Of a DNA stretch of 64,000 nt, positions 53,285 through 63,312 are shown one piece after another. The notes beneath the pieces are model-generated. The model saw only the letters and a program-made list of their open reading frames with translations, searched no databases and had not been told where the DNA came from. The DNA is from Pseudoalteromonas sp049257235 (lineage in GTDB: Bacteria > Pseudomonadota > Gammaproteobacteria > Enterobacterales > Alteromonadaceae), in contig NZ_JBMMUF010000005.1 in assembly GCF_049257235.1 (NCBI RefSeq), forward strand, positions 124,001-188,000, written 5' to 3'. The translations under genes and the position numbers were made by a program. The first letter of the stretch is position 1. The number at the start of each line of letters is the position of its first letter.

Positions 53285-56098
53285 CTAAGGAGCAGGCGCT
53301 AGCAGCGCCTCCCAAACCTGTTTTACAGAATTAATTTCTTTATCAAGCTGCGCTTTGACCATCAGCTTATCTTGGTTGCGTAAGCTCAAAACATGATACA
53401 AACCACGGTAATGGCAATAGGCGTAAATAAGTTCCTGCGCCTGTTGCTCGCTAATGCAACCACACTGAGCAGCAGCTTCGAGTATGCGAATGTTGTCTGA
53501 ATAAGTAACGAGCTGTGGATAGTGGTGTGCGTATGCGAGCACCAAATACTGAGTAATAAACTCAATATCTGTCATCCCCCCCGCTCCTTGTTTCAAATCG
53601 AACATCATTGGCGAGTCTTTACTTAAGTGCTGGCGCATTTTTTCACGCATTTGCACCACATCCTCACGTAACTTCTCGGTGTCTCTTGGCTGTGTGAGAA
53701 TAAGCTGACGTATCTCATTGAAGCGCTGTGTTAACTCTTCACGACCATAGATAATTCGTGCGCGCGTGAGAGCTTGGTGCTCCCATGTCCATGCTTGGGT
53801 CTGCTGGTAATGTAAAAAGCTTTCAATGTTAATGGCTAAGAGCCCAGATGCCCCTTCTGGACGTAGGCGCGTATCCAGCTCATATAAAATCCCCGATGCG
53901 GTCCGGGTGTTAAATAAATGCATTAACCGCTGGGCCAATTTGAGATAAAACTGCCGGGATGAAATCGCCTTGTCGCCATCGGTTGCCGATTCACCATCAT
54001 GGTTATGTACAAAGACTAAATCGAGGTCAGAATCGTAACCGAGTTCTAAACCACCGGCTTTACCATAAGCGATAACAGCAAACCCTTTATTTTCACTGTC
54101 AGTACCCTGTGGGCAGCCAAAACGCTCAACCATTTGCTGCCATGCGAGGTTAACTGCCTGCTCAACAATAGCCTGCGCCAAGGCAGTTAAGTGATCACTC
54201 ACTTTCATTAACTCAAGCGCACCAGTTGCATCAGCAGCGGCAATACGCAGTTGCTGAGTTTGTTTAAACTGGCGCAGCGCTTCCATCTGCAGCTCTAAAT
54301 CTTGCTCATCAATGCGCAAGAAATATTGCCGTATTTCACTGGCATAGGCATCAAGCGGTAATGGCTTATAAAGCTGCGCTGGGTCAATTAAGTCATCCAA
54401 TAAAATGGGGTGCTGCGCGATCTGCTCTCCTATCCACCGGCTATGCGCACACAAGCGCACTAATTGCTGCAACGCCCCGAGGTTTTCATGCAGCAACTCA
54501 AGATAGGCCGTACGCGACATAATCCTGTCGAGCACATTGGCAACGAGTGCAAACACTTCACCACTGGCATGTACTTTATGCAACTGAGCTAACACCTGCG
54601 GCATTAACTTATCTAAGATGTCTCGGCCACGTTTTCCAATGGGCTTTTTACTGACTCGCTCTTTAAAATGACTCAACGGGCTTTGCCAACTTTGTCTTTG
54701 CGGTGCCTCGCTCATGACATCACTTAATAGCTCGGTATCACCGTGCTCCCATGCCATCACGTAACTCCCTTGAACCGGCTCACTGTGTTCCTGCTCAAAG
54801 CCGATAACGTGCGCAAACTCCTGATGAATTCGGGTCATGGCGTCGTTGATCACGGCACGACTGCCCTGCTGCGTTTCTTGTGAAAGTAGGTAGTTTAATC
54901 GCTCCCAGCCAAGTTCACTCTCAGGTAACTGCTGCGTTTGTTCATCATTGAACGCTTGCAAATATTGCTCAACACGACGCAACAACGCGTAGTCTTGCCA
55001 AAGCTGTTGATGTTGCTGCTCGCTAAACACACCTAACTCTTTCAAAGCAACCAAGGCTCTGTGTAGCCCTTGGGTTTGTAGCTTGGGCTCTCGCCCACCA
55101 CGAATAAGCTGCAATGCTTGCACCACAAACTCAACTTCGCGGATCCCCCCTGCTCCAAGCTTGATGTTATCTACTAGCCCTTTACGGCGAACTTCTTGGG
55201 CAATCAACGACTTCATTTTGCGCAGTGATTCAATAACCGAGAAGTCAATGTAACGACGATATACAAACGGGCGCAACATGGCGTAAAAGTCATCATGGTA
55301 ACGATTTGCTTGGCCAATCAAGCGTCCTTTTAGCATGGCGTAGCGCTCCCACTCACGACCTTGCTCTTGATAATAGTCTTCCAGCGCCGCAAAACTCATA
55401 ACCAAAGGACCACTGTCGCCAAACGGTCGCAACCGCATATCGACGCGAAATACGCGTCCATCAACGGTGTGTTGGTCCAAAGCAGCAATCACTTTTTGTG
55501 CCACCTTGGTGTAAAAAACTTGCGACTCAATACTTCGCCTACCACCTTGCGTGGATACCATTTTGGGGTAGCTAAAAATCAAATCGATATCAGAAGAGTA
55601 ATTAAGTTCAAAGCCGCCAAGTTTCCCCATACCTAATATCATCATCGGCATGGGGAAACCTTGCTCATCGATAGGCTGTCCATTGAGCATAGCAACATGG
55701 GCATACGCCCAGCGGTTAGCCGCATCAATAAGCTCATCGCTAAGGAGTGAAACATACTCCATCGACTGGGCAATATCGTTTTTGCGCACCAAATCGAGAT
55801 ACGCAACGTGGAGCCAAAACTTTTTCCTGTATAAACGCAATTGAGTAAACGCGCTTTTTTCGTCGATATCAGTCAAGGGTTCACTAAAGACAGGTTGCGG
55901 CACCTGTACATTTTGCTGCTGCTCTTCTAATAACCATGGGCCCCATTGGGGATGTGCGCACAGCACCTTGTAAGCAAAGTCACTCAATGCAAGTAGCAAC
56001 ACTAGACTTGCATCATGTTCTTTATTTGGGTAAATTTCAGCAAATCGGCTTTCACCAAGGCTTTGTAAAAACTCAGAAATATGCACAGGTGTAGGCAT
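53285..56098 (-). CDS. glnE: Glutamine synthetase adenylyltransferase GlnE
   Basis: GlnE attaches and removes AMP on glutamine synthetase in response to PII. The 937-residue protein has two nucleotidyltransferase domains. The N-terminal deadenylylating site is GMGKLGGFELNYSSDIDLIF; the C-terminal adenylylating site is AYGKAGGLELGYDSDLDLVF. Each is followed by its helical R domain. Length and order fit the family. Confidence 0.96.
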   Translation of the reverse strand: MPTPVHISEFLQSLGESRFAEIYPNKEHDASLVLLLALSDFAYKVLCAHPQWGPWLLEEQQQNVQVPQPVFSEPLTDIDEKSAFTQLRLYRKKFWLHVAYLDLVRKNDIAQSMEYVSLLSDELIDAANRWAYAHVAMLNGQPIDEQGFPMPMMILGMGKLGGFELNYSSDIDLIFSYPKMVSTQGGRRSIESQVFYTKVAQKVIAALDQHTVDGRVFRVDMRLRPFGDSGPLVMSFAALEDYYQEQGREWERYAMLKGRLIGQANRYHDDFYAMLRPFVYRRYIDFSVIESLRKMKSLIAQEVRRKGLVDNIKLGAGGIREVEFVVQALQLIRGGREPKLQTQGLHRALVALKELGVFSEQQHQQLWQDYALLRRVEQYLQAFNDEQTQQLPESELGWERLNYLLSQETQQGSRAVINDAMTRIHQEFAHVIGFEQEHSEPVQGSYVMAWEHGDTELLSDVMSEAPQRQSWQSPLSHFKERVSKKPIGKRGRDILDKLMPQVLAQLHKVHASGEVFALVANVLDRIMSRTAYLELLHENLGALQQLVRLCAHSRWIGEQIAQHPILLDDLIDPAQLYKPLPLDAYASEIRQYFLRIDEQDLELQMEALRQFKQTQQLRIAAADATGALELMKVSDHLTALAQAIVEQAVNLAWQQMVERFGCPQGTDSENKGFAVIAYGKAGGLELGYDSDLDLVFVHNHDGESATDGDKAISSRQFYLKLAQRLMHLFNTRTASGILYELDTRLRPEGASGLLAINIESFLHYQQTQAWTWEHQALTRARIIYGREELTQRFNEIRQLILTQPRDTEKLREDVVQMREKMRQHLSKDSPMMFDLKQGAGGMTDIEFITQYLVLAYAHHYPQLVTYSDNIRILEAAAQCGCISEQQAQELIYAYCHYRGLYHVLSLRNQDKLMVKAQLDKEINSVKQVWEALLAPAP

Positions 56099-56167
56099 GG
56101 AACGCTCTCTTTTAAGTTACGGCCAACCGTACTAGAATGAAACCAAGATAACTTCGATGTCGCCAGT

Positions 56168-57058
56168 ATGACGTATTTTACTTTGCCAAACGAGTCCTTA
56201 ATTACCTTCGCTATCTGTTTTAGCGTTATCGCATTTGTGCTGTTCGTACTGCGCTTGTATACCCAGATGAAAGCGAGGCAAACACTCAGCGAAGAACTCG
56301 CTAAACGCGACAATTTTGCCTTGGGGATCAGCTATGCCAGTTATCTTCTATCCTTAGTGCTGGTCATTGGCTATCTCATCGATAACTTCTCTTTAATGGT
56401 CATGCAGCAAACACCTTGGAAGACGCCAGTCTTGCTCATATTAATGCTGCTGTTTATAAAGACGGGGCAAGCAATTCATCGCAAATGGATTCTCAATCGG
56501 TTTAATGAAGAAAAAGCCATACTTAAACAAAATGTCTGTGCCGCCATGGTCGATTCAGGCATGTTATTAGGAAATAGTATTGTTGTTATAGGTTTAGTTA
56601 ACTGGTCTCAAACCAATAGCCTATACTCATTATTAGTAGTTTTTGTTAACTTCATCGTGCTTCAGGGAATGTTTGCATTGGATAGCAAAATTCGCGAAGC
56701 CAGATTCGCCAAATTTAACCAAGGTGCATCGCTGCAAAACAACTTCAACCTTGAGAATACCTCAATAGGTATTCGTTATGCTGGCAAGTCTTTGGGTATG
56801 GCACTGGCTTTATATGCAGGGCTAGCTAGTGCCGAATACTACAGTGGCAAGATGGTGGAAAATGTCTTTATACTGATAGTCCACTGTGGCTTTATGTGGT
56901 TAGCGGTGAATATGATGGCACGATTAATAAAATTTATCGTGCTATACAAAGTAAATACAGGCGCTGAAGTCGATCAACAGGATAACATCGGCATCGCCGC
57001 CGTCGAATTTTCAGTGTATTGCGCTATGGGCTATATACTGATTCAAATTTTCACCTAA
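56168..57058 (+). CDS. DUF350 (UPF0719, YjfL-like) membrane protein, two tandem units
   Basis: The 296-residue protein has about eight membrane segments arranged as two DUF350 units. Typical stretches are NFALGISYASYLLSLVLVIGYL in the first unit and NTSIGIRYAGKSLGMALALYAG in the second. The function of the family is unknown, though members are often next to stress genes. It is divergent from glnE and precedes a small unknown gene. Confidence 0.85.
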   Translation: MTYFTLPNESLITFAICFSVIAFVLFVLRLYTQMKARQTLSEELAKRDNFALGISYASYLLSLVLVIGYLIDNFSLMVMQQTPWKTPVLLILMLLFIKTGQAIHRKWILNRFNEEKAILKQNVCAAMVDSGMLLGNSIVVIGLVNWSQTNSLYSLLVVFVNFIVLQGMFALDSKIREARFAKFNQGASLQNNFNLENTSIGIRYAGKSLGMALALYAGLASAEYYSGKMVENVFILIVHCGFMWLAVNMMARLIKFIVLYKVNTGAEVDQQDNIGIAAVEFSVYCAMGYILIQIFT

Positions 57059-57072
57059 TAACGAGGCTGTGC

Positions 57073-57495
57073 ATGGATTTAAGCAACTTTCTTCTCATAG
57101 ATAGCGACCCGCTACTCAGCCGCGCATTTTGCGCCAATGTAGATAGCGCTGAGCTCATTGTTGCTGGAGCCAACACCCGCCACATGGTGAAACTGATGTT
57201 TGACCAACATGCCAAAGATTACTGTTATTGTGACTTTGAGAACGAAATCAGCGTTGCCGAGTTGTCTAGTTACTTATCGCGTCATCACAATGTCCAAGGC
57301 ATACTAATCTTTCAAGAAGCCTATGAAAAAGCGGGCAACAATCTCAAATGGGTGTTCGATTCACTCCATGAACAACGCTACATCATCGAAAAAACCGTCA
57401 CTGGATATACGTTTAAGCCGTTAGAGACACCATTTCGCAAAAACCACTTAACGTGTAATCAAGACCCTGAGACCCTTGCGCATTTAGGCGACTAA
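57073..57495 (+). CDS. Conserved-looking small cytosolic protein, unknown function
   Basis: The 140-residue product starts at ATG 57073 behind a GAGG site. It begins MDLSNFLLIDSDPLLSRAF, which resembles the first strand and acidic pair of a receiver domain. However, no phosphoacceptor Asp in a proper strand-3 context and no switch Thr or Lys follow, so I do not call it a receiver. It lies between the DUF350 and rsmE genes on the same strand. Confidence 0.6.
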   Translation: MDLSNFLLIDSDPLLSRAFCANVDSAELIVAGANTRHMVKLMFDQHAKDYCYCDFENEISVAELSSYLSRHHNVQGILIFQEAYEKAGNNLKWVFDSLHEQRYIIEKTVTGYTFKPLETPFRKNHLTCNQDPETLAHLGD

Positions 57496-57531
57496 GTTAG
57501 ACTGTCGGCAAAGTTCCGATAGAGCAAAAAT

Positions 57532-58266
57532 ATGAGAATTCCGCACATTTATGAACCTGCCCCGTTAACGCTGGGTGCTGAGGTAGAGCTCAGTGCAGAT
57601 GCAGCGGGCCATATTGGCCGTGTGTTGCGCATGCAAACAGGCGACCAAGTCTGCTTATTCAACGGTGATGGAGGCCAATACCTCTGTGAAATTACACTCG
57701 CCAACAAAAAGCAAATTGTCGTAAAGCCTATTGAATTTGATGACTTTAGTTGCGAATCCCCATTATCTATTCATTTAGGACAAGTCATTTCGCGCGGTGA
57801 CAAAATGGATTTTACGATTCAAAAATCAGTGGAATTGGGTGTCAATGAAATCACCCCGCTTTTTAGCGAACGTTGTGGTGTGAAACTGGCCGCCGATAGA
57901 CTCGCGAAGAAACATCAGCAATGGCAAAAAATAGCCATTGGCGCAGCCGAACAAAGTGGCCGAAATCACATCACCACCATCCATCCTCCAATGTCATTGG
58001 AACAATGGTTAGCGCAAGACACAGATGCAACTAAGCTCACCTTGCATCCGCGCGCGCAGCATAGCATTAAAACGTTGACGCCACCGAGCAACGGCGTACG
58101 TTTCTTGGTAGGGCCTGAAGGCGGGTTTACCGATGAAGAAATCAACGCCAGTCAAAAAAGTGGATTTATTGATATTCGCCTTGGCCCACGAGTACTTAGA
58201 ACTGAAACAGCAGCTTTAACGGTCTTAAGTGCATTGCAACTTGAATTTGGCGACTTAGCCAATTGA
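57532..58266 (+). CDS. rsmE: 16S rRNA m3U1498 methyltransferase RsmE
   Basis: RsmE methylates N3 of U1498 in 16S rRNA. The 244-residue SPOUT enzyme has an N-terminal PUA-like domain and the knot domain with EQSGRNHIT, LVGPEGGFTDEEI and RLGPRVLRTETA, all family signatures. It precedes gshB, the usual order. Confidence 0.95.
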   Translation: MRIPHIYEPAPLTLGAEVELSADAAGHIGRVLRMQTGDQVCLFNGDGGQYLCEITLANKKQIVVKPIEFDDFSCESPLSIHLGQVISRGDKMDFTIQKSVELGVNEITPLFSERCGVKLAADRLAKKHQQWQKIAIGAAEQSGRNHITTIHPPMSLEQWLAQDTDATKLTLHPRAQHSIKTLTPPSNGVRFLVGPEGGFTDEEINASQKSGFIDIRLGPRVLRTETAALTVLSALQLEFGDLAN

Positions 58267-58323
58267 TTTTTGCCAACATTGACCCCATTACTTTTTCTAG
58301 AACGAATTAAAGCGAGTAACGCA

Positions 58324-59277
58324 ATGGCAATAAAATTGGGTATTATCAGCGACCCTATATCAGGGTTTAATATCAAAAAAGATACAGGCTTCGCGATGAT
58401 GCTTGAAGCCCAAAAACGTAACTATGAGTTGTACTACATAGAAATGGATGACCTGTTTTTACGTCAAGGCCACGCGTATGCCCATGCAGCCAAAGCGCAG
58501 GTATTTGACGATGAAAACAAATGGTACGAACTCGCTGATCAGCAAGATATTGCCTTGGGTGATTTAGACATCATCTTGATGCGTAAAGACCCTCCGTTTG
58601 ACACTGAATACATTTACGCCACCTACATTCTTGAACGTGCAGAAATGGCTGGCGCATTAGTTGTCAATAAGCCTCAGAGTCTACGTGATGCCAATGAGAA
58701 ACTTTACACAGCTTGGTTTAGTGAATTTACCCCTGATACGCTGGTGACTCGTTCAGCGAAGCAAATTCGTAGCTTCTTAGCTGAACACGGCGACATCATT
58801 TTAAAACCGCTTGACGGCATGGGCGGTGCCTCTATTTTTCGCGTCAAGCATGACGATGCCAACATCGGTGTCATCATTGAAACACTTACAGAGCATGGCA
58901 GCCGTTATGCGATGGCACAAAATTATATTCCTGCGATTAAAGATGGCGATAAACGTGTACTTGTCGTTGACGGTGAAGTTATCCCTTATTGCTTGGCCCG
59001 TATCCCTCAAAAAGGTGAAACCCGTGGCAATCTAGCTGCAGGTGGCCGAGGTGAAGTGCGCCCGTTAACTGATGACGAACGTCGCATAGCCGAATCGCTT
59101 GGCCCAACTTTAAAAGCGAAGGGCTTACTTTTTGTGGGGCTGGATATAATTGGTGATAAACTTACTGAAGTGAACGTAACTGCACCGACCTGCGTTAAAG
59201 AAATAGAGGCCGAGTCCGATATTTCTATTACAGGCCAATTTTTTGATGCCTTGGAGCGCAAGCTCAAAGACGCTTAA
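58324..59277 (+). CDS. gshB: Glutathione synthetase GshB
   Basis: GshB joins gamma-glutamylcysteine and glycine with ATP. The 317-residue ATP-grasp enzyme starts MAIKLGIISDPISGF, has the ATP loop LKPLDGMGGASIFRV, and ends with metal-binding VNVTAPTC. ATG 58324 matches the Escherichia coli protein; a frame back to 58270 is not needed. Confidence 0.95.
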   Translation: MAIKLGIISDPISGFNIKKDTGFAMMLEAQKRNYELYYIEMDDLFLRQGHAYAHAAKAQVFDDENKWYELADQQDIALGDLDIILMRKDPPFDTEYIYATYILERAEMAGALVVNKPQSLRDANEKLYTAWFSEFTPDTLVTRSAKQIRSFLAEHGDIILKPLDGMGGASIFRVKHDDANIGVIIETLTEHGSRYAMAQNYIPAIKDGDKRVLVVDGEVIPYCLARIPQKGETRGNLAAGGRGEVRPLTDDERRIAESLGPTLKAKGLLFVGLDIIGDKLTEVNVTAPTCVKEIEAESDISITGQFFDALERKLKDA

Positions 59278-59291
59278 CCAGAGGTACGCTT

Positions 59292-59849
59292 ATGCAGTCA
59301 TTAACAAACCATTTTTTGGTCGCAATGCCCTCGTTACAAGAGCCTTTCTTTAAGCATGCGGTGGCGTATATCTGTGAGCATAACGAAGACGGTGCCATGG
59401 GGTTAGTGATAAACCAACCCATCGATGTCACGGTGGGCGAGTTACTCGATAAAATTGAAATCGACAATGACAAAAGCACTGTCGCTGCAGCGAGCCAAGT
59501 CTTCGCTGGGGGGCCTGTAAAAACAGATAGAGGCTTTGTTTTACACACACCTAAGCCTGGCTATGCGTCCTCACAAAGTCTCAGCTCAAATATCATGATC
59601 ACCACCTCAAAAGACGTGTTGGCGAGCTTGACTACCAGTGATGCGCCTGAAGACTTCATCATTACACTGGGCTACGCTGGGTGGTCAGAGGGACAGCTCG
59701 AGCAAGAGTTACTTGATAACTCTTGGTTAGTCATTGAGGCCGATCCCAGCATCATTTTTAATACCCCCATCAACGAGCGTTGGCACAAGGCATTGGCTTT
59801 AGTTGGTATCGATGCGGATAAACTTAGCCTAGAAGCAGGACACGCATGA
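59292..59849 (+). CDS. yqgE: YqgE/AlgH family protein (UPF0301)
   Basis: The 185-residue protein has family stretches FLVAMPSLQEPFFKHAVAYI, NEDGAMGLVINQP and GGPVKTDRGFVLH, with a C-terminal LGYAGWSEGQLEQEL. The biochemical function is unknown. It is translationally coupled to ruvX by a four-base overlap. Confidence 0.93.
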   Translation: MQSLTNHFLVAMPSLQEPFFKHAVAYICEHNEDGAMGLVINQPIDVTVGELLDKIEIDNDKSTVAAASQVFAGGPVKTDRGFVLHTPKPGYASSQSLSSNIMITTSKDVLASLTTSDAPEDFIITLGYAGWSEGQLEQELLDNSWLVIEADPSIIFNTPINERWHKALALVGIDADKLSLEAGHA

Positions 59850-60292
59850 GCACAAGCACAAAGGAAGTAGGTCAGCGCAGCGTTATGGGCTTTGACTTTG
59901 GTACCAAAAGCATTGGTGTGGCCATCGGACAAGAACTTACAGGCACGGCCAACGGCCTAAAAGCGGTTAAAGCGCGCGATGGCATTCCTAATTGGGACGA
60001 CATCAAACAAATGGTACAAGAATGGCAGCCAGATATACTGGTTGTAGGCTTACCATTAAATATGGATGGTACCGAGCAAGACCTCACTCATCGTGCTCGC
60101 AAGTTCGCAAATCGCTTACACAATCAAACGGGCTTGCAAGTACATACTCAGGACGAACGCCTCACTACCGCGGCAGCTAAAGAGCAACTCTTTGCCCAAG
60201 GGGGTTATCGCAATTTGAGTAAAGGCAACATCGACAACGCTTCTGCCGTACTGATATTGGAAAGCTTCTTCGCTCACACCTTGGGCTATTAA
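59846..60292 (+). CDS. ruvX: Holliday junction resolvase-like RuvX (YqgF)
   Basis: RuvX is an RNase H-fold nuclease needed for 16S rRNA 5' end processing. The 148-residue protein has GFDFGTKSIGVAIG with the first catalytic Asp, VVGLPLNMDGTEQ, and DERLTTAAA with the second acidic residue. A terminator follows. Confidence 0.94.
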   Translation: MSTSTKEVGQRSVMGFDFGTKSIGVAIGQELTGTANGLKAVKARDGIPNWDDIKQMVQEWQPDILVVGLPLNMDGTEQDLTHRARKFANRLHNQTGLQVHTQDERLTTAAAKEQLFAQGGYRNLSKGNIDNASAVLILESFFAHTLGY

Positions 60293-60305
60293 CCCCATCA
60301 ACAAA

Positions 60306-60325
60306 AAAGCGCCCGTGGGCGCTTT
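60306..60325. terminator. Bidirectional terminator between ruvX and pilU
   Basis: AAAGCGCCC/GGGCGCTTT with a 2-nt centre gives A and T runs on both sides, serving both convergent genes. Confidence 0.88.
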
Positions 60326-60343
60326 ATTATTGATTAGACAACA

Positions 60344-61483
60344 TTACTCGTCGCCTATCTCATCGTCCGTCAAACCATCTACCGTAACACCTTGCAAGAA
60401 GCCTGAGCCCTGCTGCTCATTGTTACGTAGCTTAATCATCAGACGCAGGTCATTTGGCGAGTCTGCATGGTGCAGCGCATCTGCATAGTTGATACGCTTC
60501 TCTTGGTAATGTTTGAACAACGCTTGGTCAAAGGTTTGCATGCCTTGTTCGGTAGACTTAGCCATCACTTCTTTAATCGAGCCAATTTCACCTTTTTTGA
60601 TAAGCTCTGACACCATTGGCGAGTTCAACAATACTTCGATTGCCGCAACGCGCCCTTCACCGTCAGAGGTTGGCACCAATTGCTGTGCAATAATAGCGCG
60701 CAGGTTCAATGCTAAGTCATATTTCAACTTATCATGCTTTTCTTTTGGTACTAAGTGCATGATACGGTCAATGGCTTGGTTAGCGTTGTTAGCGTGCAAG
60801 GTTGCCACACACAAGTGACCGGTCTCTGCAAAGCTCAATGCATATTCCATGGTTTCTTGAGAACGGATCTCACCAATTAGAATAACGTCAGGAGCCTGAC
60901 GTAGGGAGCTCTTCAGCGCGGCTTCGAAGCTTTCAGTGTCCAACCCTACTTCACGTTGAGTAATAATGCTTTTTTTATGTTCGTGAACGAATTCAATCGG
61001 ATCTTCGATGGTCAATATGTGACCTTTTTGATGGCTATTACGATAGCCAAGCAGTGCCGCCAATGATGTTGACTTACCGGTTCCTGTACCACCCACAAAA
61101 AGCACTAACCCACGCTTTTTCATAATCACGTCAGTTAAAACTGAAGGCAAACCAAGGTCATTTACATCAGGAATTGTGGTAACGATACGGCGGATAACCA
61201 TACCCGCTTGATCTCGTTGCCAAAACGCTGAAATACGAAAGCGACCTTCGTCCGTTGAAATCGCAAAGTTACACTCTTTAGAGTTGTGGAACTCGTTGAT
61301 TTGCTTGTCAGTCATTGCTGACTCAACCATGGTCAATGCTTCATCATCACTCAACACATAATCGTCCAACGGTGTGAGTTCGCCATTGATTTTCGCACTC
61401 ACAGGGAGGTGTGTAGATACGAATAAATCCGATGCGTCGAGAACAATCATTTGTTCCAGATAGTTAGATAATGGTTGTAACAT
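60344..61483 (-). CDS. pilU: Type IV pilus retraction ATPase PilU
   Basis: PilU assists PilT in pulling type IV pili back into the cell for twitching and DNA uptake. The 379-residue protein has Walker A GGTGTGKSTSLAAL, ASP box DPIEFVHEHK, Walker B ILIGEIRSQET and His box TGHLCVATLHANN. Downstream of pilT by about 17 bp plus leader, it is transcribed in the same direction. Confidence 0.95.
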   Translation of the reverse strand: MLQPLSNYLEQMIVLDASDLFVSTHLPVSAKINGELTPLDDYVLSDDEALTMVESAMTDKQINEFHNSKECNFAISTDEGRFRISAFWQRDQAGMVIRRIVTTIPDVNDLGLPSVLTDVIMKKRGLVLFVGGTGTGKSTSLAALLGYRNSHQKGHILTIEDPIEFVHEHKKSIITQREVGLDTESFEAALKSSLRQAPDVILIGEIRSQETMEYALSFAETGHLCVATLHANNANQAIDRIMHLVPKEKHDKLKYDLALNLRAIIAQQLVPTSDGEGRVAAIEVLLNSPMVSELIKKGEIGSIKEVMAKSTEQGMQTFDQALFKHYQEKRINYADALHHADSPNDLRLMIKLRNNEQQGSGFLQGVTVDGLTDDEIGDE

Positions 61484-61500
61484 CTTTTAACTCTATTTTA

Positions 61501-62550
61501 CTACTGACCATGTTGGCCAAATTGCGATTTATCGTGAGCTTTAGCAAGCGCCGCTTGAGTACTAATCAAGCCACGATTCAATAAATTTTGCAAACATTGA
61601 TCCATTGTTTGCATGCCATGCGCTGCACCCGTTTGAATAGATGAATACATCTGAGCAATTTTATCTTCACGGATCAGGTTACGGATCGCAGGAATACCAA
61701 TCATGATTTCATGCGCCGCAATTCGACCACCGGATATTTTCTTCAACAGTGTTTGTGAGATAACCGCACGCAGTGATTCTGAAAGCATAGAACGTACCAT
61801 GTCTTTTTCTTCACCAGGGAACACGTCGATAATACGGTCGATTGTTTTTGGTGCAGAAGTGGTGTGCAAGGTACCAAATACCAAGTGACCTGTTTCTGCC
61901 GCTGTCATCGCTAGGCGAATCGTTTCTAAGTCACGAAGCTCACCGACCAGAATAACATCGGGGTCTTCACGCAGTGCACTTCGCAGCGCTGCATTAAAGC
62001 TCAACGTATCGCGGTGCACTTCACGTTGGTTAATCAAACTTTGTTTGTTTTGGTGCACGAATTCGATTGGATCTTCAATAGTCAGTATGTGGTCATGGCG
62101 GGTGTTGTTGATGTAATCAATCATCGCTGCCAAGGTGGTGGACTTACCCGAACCCGTAGGCCCTGTCACCAAGACCAACCCACGAGGGTTTTCAGAGATG
62201 GTTTTGAAAATATCAGGTGCTCCCAAATCATCCAGTGTAAGTACTTCATTAGGGATGGTACGGAACACCGCAGCAGGTCCACGGTTGGTGTTAAACGCGT
62301 TAACACGGAAACGGGCGAGGTTTGGCACTTCAAACGAGAAATCCACTTCTAATTTTTCTTCGTATTCTTTGCGCTGTTTATCGTTCATAATATCGTAAAC
62401 AAGCCCATTTACCGCCTTCGCTTCCAGCACAGGTATGTTTATACGGCGAACGTCACCATCGACACGGATCATTGGTGATACACCAGCAGACAGGTGTAAA
62501 TCCGAGGCCTTGTGTTGCACACTAAAGGCCAACAATTCGGTAATATCCAT
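61501..62550 (-). CDS. pilT: Type IV pilus retraction ATPase PilT
   Basis: PilT is the main motor for pilus depolymerisation. The 349-residue protein begins MDITELLAFSVQHKASDLHLS and has Walker A GPTGSGKSTTLAAM, Walker B ILVGELRDLET, and the AIRNLI retraction motif. ATG 62550 gives the family start; a frame to 62565 adds five residues. It is divergent from yggS. Confidence 0.96.
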   Translation of the reverse strand: MDITELLAFSVQHKASDLHLSAGVSPMIRVDGDVRRINIPVLEAKAVNGLVYDIMNDKQRKEYEEKLEVDFSFEVPNLARFRVNAFNTNRGPAAVFRTIPNEVLTLDDLGAPDIFKTISENPRGLVLVTGPTGSGKSTTLAAMIDYINNTRHDHILTIEDPIEFVHQNKQSLINQREVHRDTLSFNAALRSALREDPDVILVGELRDLETIRLAMTAAETGHLVFGTLHTTSAPKTIDRIIDVFPGEEKDMVRSMLSESLRAVISQTLLKKISGGRIAAHEIMIGIPAIRNLIREDKIAQMYSSIQTGAAHGMQTMDQCLQNLLNRGLISTQAALAKAHDKSQFGQHGQ

Positions 62551-62580
62551 AATAGGACTCCACAACTAACTGATAACTTT

Positions 62581-63270
62581 ATGATTACAATAGCAGAACG
62601 ACTCGATGCCGCCTATGACAGAATAGCCCAAGCAGCAAAAAAATGTGGGCGTGATCATCAAGGCATTAAATTAATTGCCGTTTCTAAGAAAAAACCCTTA
62701 GAAGATATTTTAGCTGCTTTTGAGCATGGCCACCGAGATTTTGCAGAATCCTATGTGCAAGAAGGTGTTGAAAAAGTACAACAACTCAGCGCACATACGA
62801 ATATAGTATGGCATTTTATTGGCCCGATTCAGAGCAACAAAACTAAACAGATTGCCGAACACTTTTCGTGGGTGCAAAGTATCGACCGTGAAAAAATCGC
62901 TAAACGCCTTAATGAACAGCGTCCAACCAATCTAAAGCCCCTGCAAGTGCTTATTCAGGTCAATATCGACAATGAGGAAAACAAATCTGGTTGCACGGTA
63001 GAAGAGTTGCCCATGCTTGCTCAATTTATCGACCAATGTCGCCAACTTGAGCTCAGAGGTTTAATGGCAATCCCTGCTAAATCAGATAGTTTTGACGCAC
63101 AAGCACAATCTTTTGCGCAATTACGCGCTTGCTTTGATAAACTAAAGGCCCAATATCCACAACTAGATACCCTTTCGATGGGTATGAGTTCAGATGTGGA
63201 CGCGGCTATTGCCGCCGGCTCAACCATGGTACGCATTGGCACTGCTATATTCGGTGAGCGCCAACAATAG
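62581..63270 (+). CDS. yggS: PLP homeostasis protein YggS
   Basis: YggS (YBL036C type) binds pyridoxal phosphate and keeps vitamin B6 and amino-acid pools balanced. The 229-residue protein has the PLP lysine at Lys36 in LIAVSKKKPLE, FAESYVQEG, WHFIGPIQSNK and the C-terminal LSMGMSSDVDAAI. ATG 62581 matches the family. It is followed by proC, the classic pair. Confidence 0.95.
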   Translation: MITIAERLDAAYDRIAQAAKKCGRDHQGIKLIAVSKKKPLEDILAAFEHGHRDFAESYVQEGVEKVQQLSAHTNIVWHFIGPIQSNKTKQIAEHFSWVQSIDREKIAKRLNEQRPTNLKPLQVLIQVNIDNEENKSGCTVEELPMLAQFIDQCRQLELRGLMAIPAKSDSFDAQAQSFAQLRACFDKLKAQYPQLDTLSMGMSSDVDAAIAAGSTMVRIGTAIFGERQQ

Positions 63271-63312
63271 GTTGAGCCACACGGTCTTTTAATACAAAAC
63301 ATTGAGGATGCT

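Noticed and set aside
57073..57495. Receiver domain call for the small protein between the DUF350 and rsmE genes
   Set aside because: Only the LLIDSD start resembles a receiver. The phosphoacceptor strand, switch Thr and conserved Lys are not in place.
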